Below are positions 63,001 through 64,000 of a stretch of DNA of 64,000 nt, one piece after another. Origin of the DNA: Fusobacterium necrophorum subsp. necrophorum (GTDB taxonomy: Bacteria > Fusobacteriota > Fusobacteriia > Fusobacteriales > Fusobacteriaceae); assembly GCF_004006635.1 (NCBI RefSeq), contig NZ_CP034842.1:2356001-2420000 (forward strand), read 5' to 3'. Numbering within the stretch: position 1 is the stretch's first letter; every line of letters begins with the position of its first letter. The position numbers and the translations under genes are program-made. Below the pieces are notes generated by a model. That model saw only the letters and a program-made list of their open reading frames with translations, did not search any database and was not told the DNA's origin.

Positions 63001-63601
63001 TGATGAAAACAATCGTTTGAATTGGACCATATCAGGAGAAGGATTTGTAGGATACAACAAGATGAATCGAAGATTCTTTGTGGTAGAGGAGGTCTTTCAT
63101 GCAAGAGCAAAATACTGGTCTTATGGGTTAGCGCTAGAAAATGAATTGAGTAAAACCCTTCGATGGAGTGAAAACTTTAGCCTAAGAGGATATGGAAGTG
63201 TGAAAGTAGAATACGGAAGATTCCAAAAGATCAAAGAAAAGACAGGAGAAGTAAGATTAGAAGTGAAGTCTAATGACTATCTTTCGATAAAACCGGAAAT
63301 AGGAGGAGAATTCATTCATAAAACATCTCTATCAGGAAGACATTTCTTAAGTAGCAAACTGGGAATCGCATATGAAAATGAACTGGGTAGGGTGGCAAAT
63401 GGGAAGAATCAAGCAAGAGTAGCCTACACCAGTGCGGACTGGTTCCATCTAAGAGGAGAAAAAGAAGACAGACGAGGTAATCTCAAAACAGATCTTAAGA
63501 TAGGATTGGATAATGAAAGATATGGAATCACAGCAAATATTGGATATGATAGCAAAGGAAAGAATAAGAGAGTGGGCTTAGGGCTACGAGTGGTTTTCTA
63601 A
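51086..63601 (+). CDS. Giant type V autotransporter adhesin
   Basis: From ATG at 51086 (GGAGG 8 bases upstream) this is a 4171-residue surface protein. It has an extended signal peptide (MKNQRKEVERTLRYIAKRNK, hydrophobic core, cleavage near NAFAES), a fusobacterial-type N-terminal region (helical QLSQLLQKIKVENEKKVKNT; SPWSSWQFGLNYIYENGGEY), a Pro/Thr/Val-rich linker (about residues 205-350), then about 3400 residues of beta-helix repeats of the kind TNKGTI-S-G--S-GIY, and a C-terminal barrel of about 300 residues ending LGLRVVF. The passenger contains three large related blocks. A G8 tract at 51224 follows the signal peptide. It resembles RadD/Fap2-class proteins in layout; the ligand is unknown. 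Confidence 0.93.
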   Translation: MKNQRKEVERTLRYIAKRNKSISFSIGLVLLYLMLGMNAFAESPKYGGGKKLAKSNINASADQLSQLLQKIKVENEKKVKNTNLELIQLMEQGDQVVKSPWSSWQFGLNYIYENGGEYFKGRGNGDKDKKYPYEGILARSIDVYERYTSPQSAKYLELSTGTDIKSATTTNRNGLKDVYGLANTKVLQEKPLKFEVSAGIRPIQVSKGEIKLAEKTPQIPNLPEVATFTFSPITVNSITVTSSSPTVSVATVSKTAPEAPNVSANTPTAPTTAKFEVPNPSISSVSVKVQPVFVQAKKISKGAVNIEAPTMNVVTVTPLNIPNEPTAPTLPNIKIATFNPVAPKVEKPKLTTPPTFNIQLGSYRNHMTQHFFQDGDGGRFRGAGFSIKNDNKINKIDANTTGITDGHPTIVSAWATPSQYIDGSKSDSALLKVYFDVTQNVGTVTVDRDLTIDSISDLTEEEKTIERNKNRTWNLQDFLIGGSRVATLDNAHNTTIKNAKTINLVGPLVVGYEIQNDNVGTGTRAIENTGTITDEAESKKENIGVLTLSGNEVNLTLSPHLGGGKSIKISRTSEGYIGYKVGMILTYEYDDKNSSNYYKFLNDTNGTIKFSGKNSIGIQIYAPEAESQIITQNKGVITMGGIESYGLKLSSRVSSNLTFENSENGTINISGDKSKDNVEKESLSSGIAVLEDSSLTGNRSIRAYTGKVLNKGTINVSGGQGNTGMVLKVNAADDITNKKTINVSGSSNIGMRVDKGEVSTDATGTPKAKNDGTININGGTTATKNMGMVANGESEATNETAGKITLKNTGIGLLSTNSGTVDNKGTISGENLDLAIGISVLANSKGTNTGTMKLSGTGVTGVYNEAGTFNMTGGSLEVSGDKSLGIYSKGNSTTTNLSGGTITASNGTVGLYADDSTMKLSGSVKLISGKDGLMFYNYSSTNNNPSGKFNLSGDIKGEVKSDGTAFYFKGGLSGITSFLNSMFDHGTSTGQLKLKLNDGATLFVLDNPGTGTPIQLSSAETTGIGSTLGSKVILETPTTKYKAYSVFKGALEIDQNVDLSFNTDAFYKVEFISSNVKINNGMTLSGSSMANGANYIIGQKNYSGATDSSSINISNAGEINFTGNKTTALLADFGKVTNETSGKVKMTGSENIGLLGASNSILDNKGGIEMGTKGVGIWGVNQLATSTDWSNKNINITNTGTIKGTSGSSSVLGIYANNTSSSVSVGNSKVDHSGDIDLSGSTQSIGINSNKSTITSSGKISVNEGSIGINAVSSPTKVTGGTYTLGKESVGFKLSGTGTTFTGTGGSIAITGEDSVAYQIDGIILETGGTTNKFTDDLSLTSTGKYTYINLQKNANLTYNNSNAKTLVADNSIFINAQNSTVNLGSNVDLSSTHKSVVGVYAKETATGTRSISNGGKISLTGDSSVGLYGVNQSTGNLSLTNNGTIIIGDKGAGLYTKKASASNKGTITVGSSSTGMSTEDGQLSNDTGAKMISTGTKAMGITQKAGGNISNAGEIRLTGDKSIGMLSTAITTTGHVVSNTGTITVGDSTNSTEPSIGIYNGNSSTNSKVENSGKITAGTESIGIYAKNINLTGNSEISAGKGGIAVYSNEGTVDISSASKLSVGDSLGSGREGIAVYLAGNSQTLNSKTLNLTIGTGSFGYGVTGKGNTVTLGTSGTAATVTLGQNSTYLYSIDETGNITNYNKLTSTGDKNSGIYSAGTVTNEGEINFNSSTGSVAIQSIENGTATNEATITVGKSVTTGSEAYSIGMSAGVSGTSKTKGNVVNAGTGVITINNDNSLGMYGTETGSTGTNKGNINVAATGGKNVVGMYADKNSVMTNENKINMASTITTAPTGTPQAYNFGMISSNGGIVKNTSTGTNTGITLLGPYTIGMMSDKSKIENSGKITGASVTNSIGIAGIAASNVTNSGEVSLTGKNSTGLFLNGANTTGKTEGTSKITLLGDNSIGIFVDNAANLNSYAGETKLTGKGVYGIVLDNGGKLVSSGGKLEVGTSASPAGETTQGSMAIGVMRNNSEMSGKLDVTAHLAGKNSIGIYSKGKVIVNKADITTANGAVNFYADGGTIKVGSGGGTSTTETGIGNAGSQGSLLFYTKNNGKIEIANTMNAKIKGDSNAALRGTAFLYNGPTLSGTNTVSNWLNNTFINNGLSKLSLNMEDNSRLVLVNGTGHTVKLSELKASALGIGTITTTTNYKSFTMSKSTLDIDENANLDGNTDYTRLELLNSSITNNANITGSQDNQYAMAQETDTTVFGASQSNVVLTNKGNINLSGATSVAMYTKYGTLTNDSNGKMNISGKDSTAMFGLNDSKLTNAGVINISNKSTGMYYSDVTTLQIFDTKESLKNAGMIKITEGNKSVGMAYEPGKIGSNTVTFENNGTIQMTVANGEKNVGMFAKNSKDSKSYNVKNTGTIEMTDATLTKDANIGIYTEDKNKVENSGKITIGRNSIGIFGYGVANSGDITVGENGIGIFSKGKNVTLTDGIITAADSTSAAQAAVGIYLSGSGQTLTNSGTKFDLGKNTFGIINTNATGGNTIDSTTSSVTLAKEGATYIYSTDTNGTVNNATKLTASASKNTGIYSAGTVKNAGDIDFNSATGSIGIQSISNGTATNNATITVGKSGKANNLYSIGMSAGIKQHVGATRGKVVNSATGRIKVNNSNSLGMYSTEIGSTGENLGTIETSTSGTTAMFADNSSIMTNKNKIKVNSTMANVMSYNFGMSSSGTNSEVINDTTGLISLTGKYGIGMYSNGSKATNDGTITSTSANNVIGMHSATNTVGVASALKNTGRINLTGSDNVGISLTGAGTTGTTTGSSKVTLSGDNSTGISVAKGSALTADAGTTTVKGNGAYGIVVDDNAASTMSSTGKLTVSGATGSAGESSTRGSVGIAVMNTAATGLTGSLDATIHVTGGKSVGLYSKGNLIVDEANVTTSNGATNFFADGGKITVGNASGVSNVVTGTGSKGSLLFYATGAGKININGRMNATIEGGANAATRGTAFYYNGSSGVDFTTWLNNTFSGLNNLHLMMNIGSRLIAAQGLTVDLSNTGISTIFPTSVIGSISGTDYKTFMLHRSNLTVDQAVNLDNSGDAYNNLEIAGSSITNNNTITGTKDAQTAMAQKTDGKNVVLTNTGTINLSGKESTAMYTKKTDASTGTLTNSGTINVGDKSTAMYGINNVVFSNTGTINIGSDSTAMYYTDKEGSTVYNTTTGLSNAGIITSSGNNSMAMSYQDGNITGTPIFENTSTGTITMTGDKNIGMYALKANAGSYTTKNSGTITLGNSTELNNPNVAIYTNSATVGTNPIENTATITVGNNAIGIYGNEVNQSGNIMTGDNGVGIYSQRGEINLTGGTIKVGGKEAVGVYTSGIETRMIKNSGTSFDIGDTSFGFVNIGNGGNTIESKTTNITLSGNDSVYVYSNDNTSTVNNHSAITSTGATGGNYGIISAGTVNNDGNMTLTQGIGNVGIYSNGSGIATNSANIRVGASDPDNQKYSIGMAAGYKNDEDTTNPATTGNVLNKGKISVDGKFGIGMYATNGSTVETTVGSKIELNADNTIGIYLDEGARGVNHGEIKTGSSGLSNVIGVYLGRGTKLDNYGKIEIEATNGAGAYLKGGTIANYGTLKATGAGAKDIYTYGNDMSKPGFGEVEIIAKPGATKATIKIDGKEVSPKVAVTNIIEAPKTVSASSIGMYVNTSGTSFTRPIENIDKLTEEADLIIGTEASQNTNSRYLEISDPKILKAYNKVIASGKVKNWNIYSGGLTWTATATLDPITGEVQKLYLAKASYTNWAGDKNTTRDTYNFADGLEQRYGIEKLGTKENRVFEKLNTIGNNEEILLHQAYDEMMGHQYANLQQRIHATGQILDKEFKYLKEEWRTASKDSNKIKVFGMNGEYSTDSAGIIDYKNNAYGVAYVGEKETFRLGNTTGWYTGLVHNEFKFKDIGRSKEEMLEAKLGVFHSKAFDENNRLNWTISGEGFVGYNKMNRRFFVVEEVFHARAKYWSYGLALENELSKTLRWSENFSLRGYGSVKVEYGRFQKIKEKTGEVRLEVKSNDYLSIKPEIGGEFIHKTSLSGRHFLSSKLGIAYENELGRVANGKNQARVAYTSADWFHLRGEKEDRRGNLKTDLKIGLDNERYGITANIGYDSKGKNKRVGLGLRVVF
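51224..51231 (+). repeat. G8 homopolymer in the autotransporter gene
   Basis: Eight consecutive G (after TAC and before TAAAAAAC) encode the glycines following the mature N-terminus (SPKYGGGKK). Such runs are prone to slippage; any change not divisible by three would stop the 12.5-kb frame early. As given, the gene is in frame (ON). Confidence 0.85.
54230..62200 (+). repeat. Three large related blocks within the passenger domain
   Basis: Comparable segments recur in the same order at about 54230-57780, 57780-60390 and 60390-62200. Each starts with a Ser-Ile-Thr-Asn-Asn type element (SSITNNANITG near 57820, SSITNNNTITG near 60425). The first two end with a GSLLFY... RGTAF-YNG... WLNNTF module (57395 and 60015). 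An older version of the ending (GLMFYNYSS... GTAFYFKGG) is at about 53880-54120. The third block is shortened. Confidence 0.7.
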
Positions 63602-63635
63602 CATGATTTCTTTTCTTGTTTTTGAGCATTTAGGA

Positions 63636-63770
63636 AAAGTTATAAAATAAAGTGTTACATTAAAATAAAAAGAACCATAGATAGTTTTCTCTGATATGAT
63701 GAATTTACGGATCAATCAAAAGGAGAAAAACTACTATGGTTCAAGGAAAGTATATCATAAAAAGAAAAAT
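63636..63770 (+). mobile_element. 5' end of an unidentified IS, copy 2
   Basis: The stretch AAAATAAAGTGTTAC, AAGAACCATAGATAGTTTTC, AAAGGAGAAAAACTACT and ATG at 63736 (MVQGKYIIKRK) matches 47017-47165 in inverted orientation. Transposase sense ends after about 11 residues at a terminator hairpin, so only the 5' end survives. Confidence 0.55.
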
Positions 63771-63812
63771 GACACTAAAAAACGATTTTTGTCCTTTAGT
63801 GTCATTTTTAGT
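63765..63812. terminator. Strong hairpin terminator downstream of the autotransporter
   Basis: AAAAATGACACTAAA (63765-63779) and TTTAGTGTCATTTTT (63795-63809) are perfect 15-base complements around a 15-base loop. The A and T tails allow termination from both sides. Confidence 0.85.
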
Positions 63813-63874
63813 TTAAAAAAGTATATTACATAAATTTTTTAGAAATTTTCTTAAACATTTAATATAAGATACTT

Positions 63875-64000
63875 ATGATAAAAGCAATTAATAATAACAG
63901 ATATTTTAAATTTTTTCAACCTAAACTTTTTTACATCAATCATGATATTGATAAAGATGATTCTGTTAGGTTTCTTAGTGGCATTCTGGAGGAAAAGAAA
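63875..64000 (+). CDS. Probable transposase, N-terminal part (cut by window edge)
   Basis: An open frame begins with ATG at 63875 and reads MIKAINNNRYFKFFQPKLFY, then INHDIDKDDSVRFLSGILEE, still open at the window end. The pattern (short lead, then FYINHDIDKDDSVRFLS) resembles the start of IS1182-type transposases, but 42 residues are too few for certainty. Confidence 0.45.
   Translation, partial: MIKAINNNRYFKFFQPKLFYINHDIDKDDSVRFLSGILEEKK

Overview
The window is low-GC DNA that most resembles a Fusobacterium of the F. necrophorum group. This is inferred from the fused TRAP sialic-acid operon, the giant autotransporter with the fusobacterial N-terminal region, many decayed ISL3/IS3/IS481-like elements, and a Tneap-type I-B CRISPR-Cas locus. 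No database search was possible, so species assignment and family names rest on motif reading.

Layout. 1-123: clipped end of an IS3-like element. 198-8340: a sialic-acid uptake and breakdown operon (nanM, LacI-type regulator, siaP, siaQM, nanK, nanA, nanE) and a separately transcribed YhcH/NanQ gene. NanM and SiaPQM handle periplasmic Neu5Ac; NanA, NanK and NanE carry it to GlcNAc-6-P. 8468-17973: chromosomal genes (pyk, eno, a VWA lipoprotein, creD, two GNATs, a ClbS/DfsB-like protein, guaA). 17962-about 29830: an island starting exactly at the 3' end of guaA. It has an orphan PD-(D/E)XK nuclease, ISL3 DNA, a decayed primase/VirE-type gene, an oriT-like region, mobC, an ORF6N gene and a broken type III restriction-modification system. 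The last 11 bp of guaA recur at 27253-27263 and partly at 29813-29822, as expected for stacked integrations.

30067-45540: a CRISPR defence region. cas6-cas8b-cas7-cas5 and cas3 are followed by a 7-repeat array and, 5 kb on, a 40-repeat array with a homologous leader. Between the arrays lie a TIR-domain protein and an unrecognised HTH plus 214-residue gene pair. No cas1, cas2 or cas4 is present. An ISL3 element sits against the distal end of the long array.

47017-64000: DUF1697 gene, a TetR-MATE efflux unit with a near-ideal promoter and operator, a frameshifted small exported protein, and a giant autotransporter (51086-63601, 4171 residues). The autotransporter has a G8 tract just after its signal peptide, suggesting phase variation. 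This segment lies between two outward-facing copies of the same unidentified IS 5' end, and a further transposase begins at the right edge.

The best leads are the G8 tract, the ordered G/A/T change in the last base of the CRISPR repeats, the guaA attachment-site repeats, and the TIR and HTH cassettes between the CRISPR arrays.
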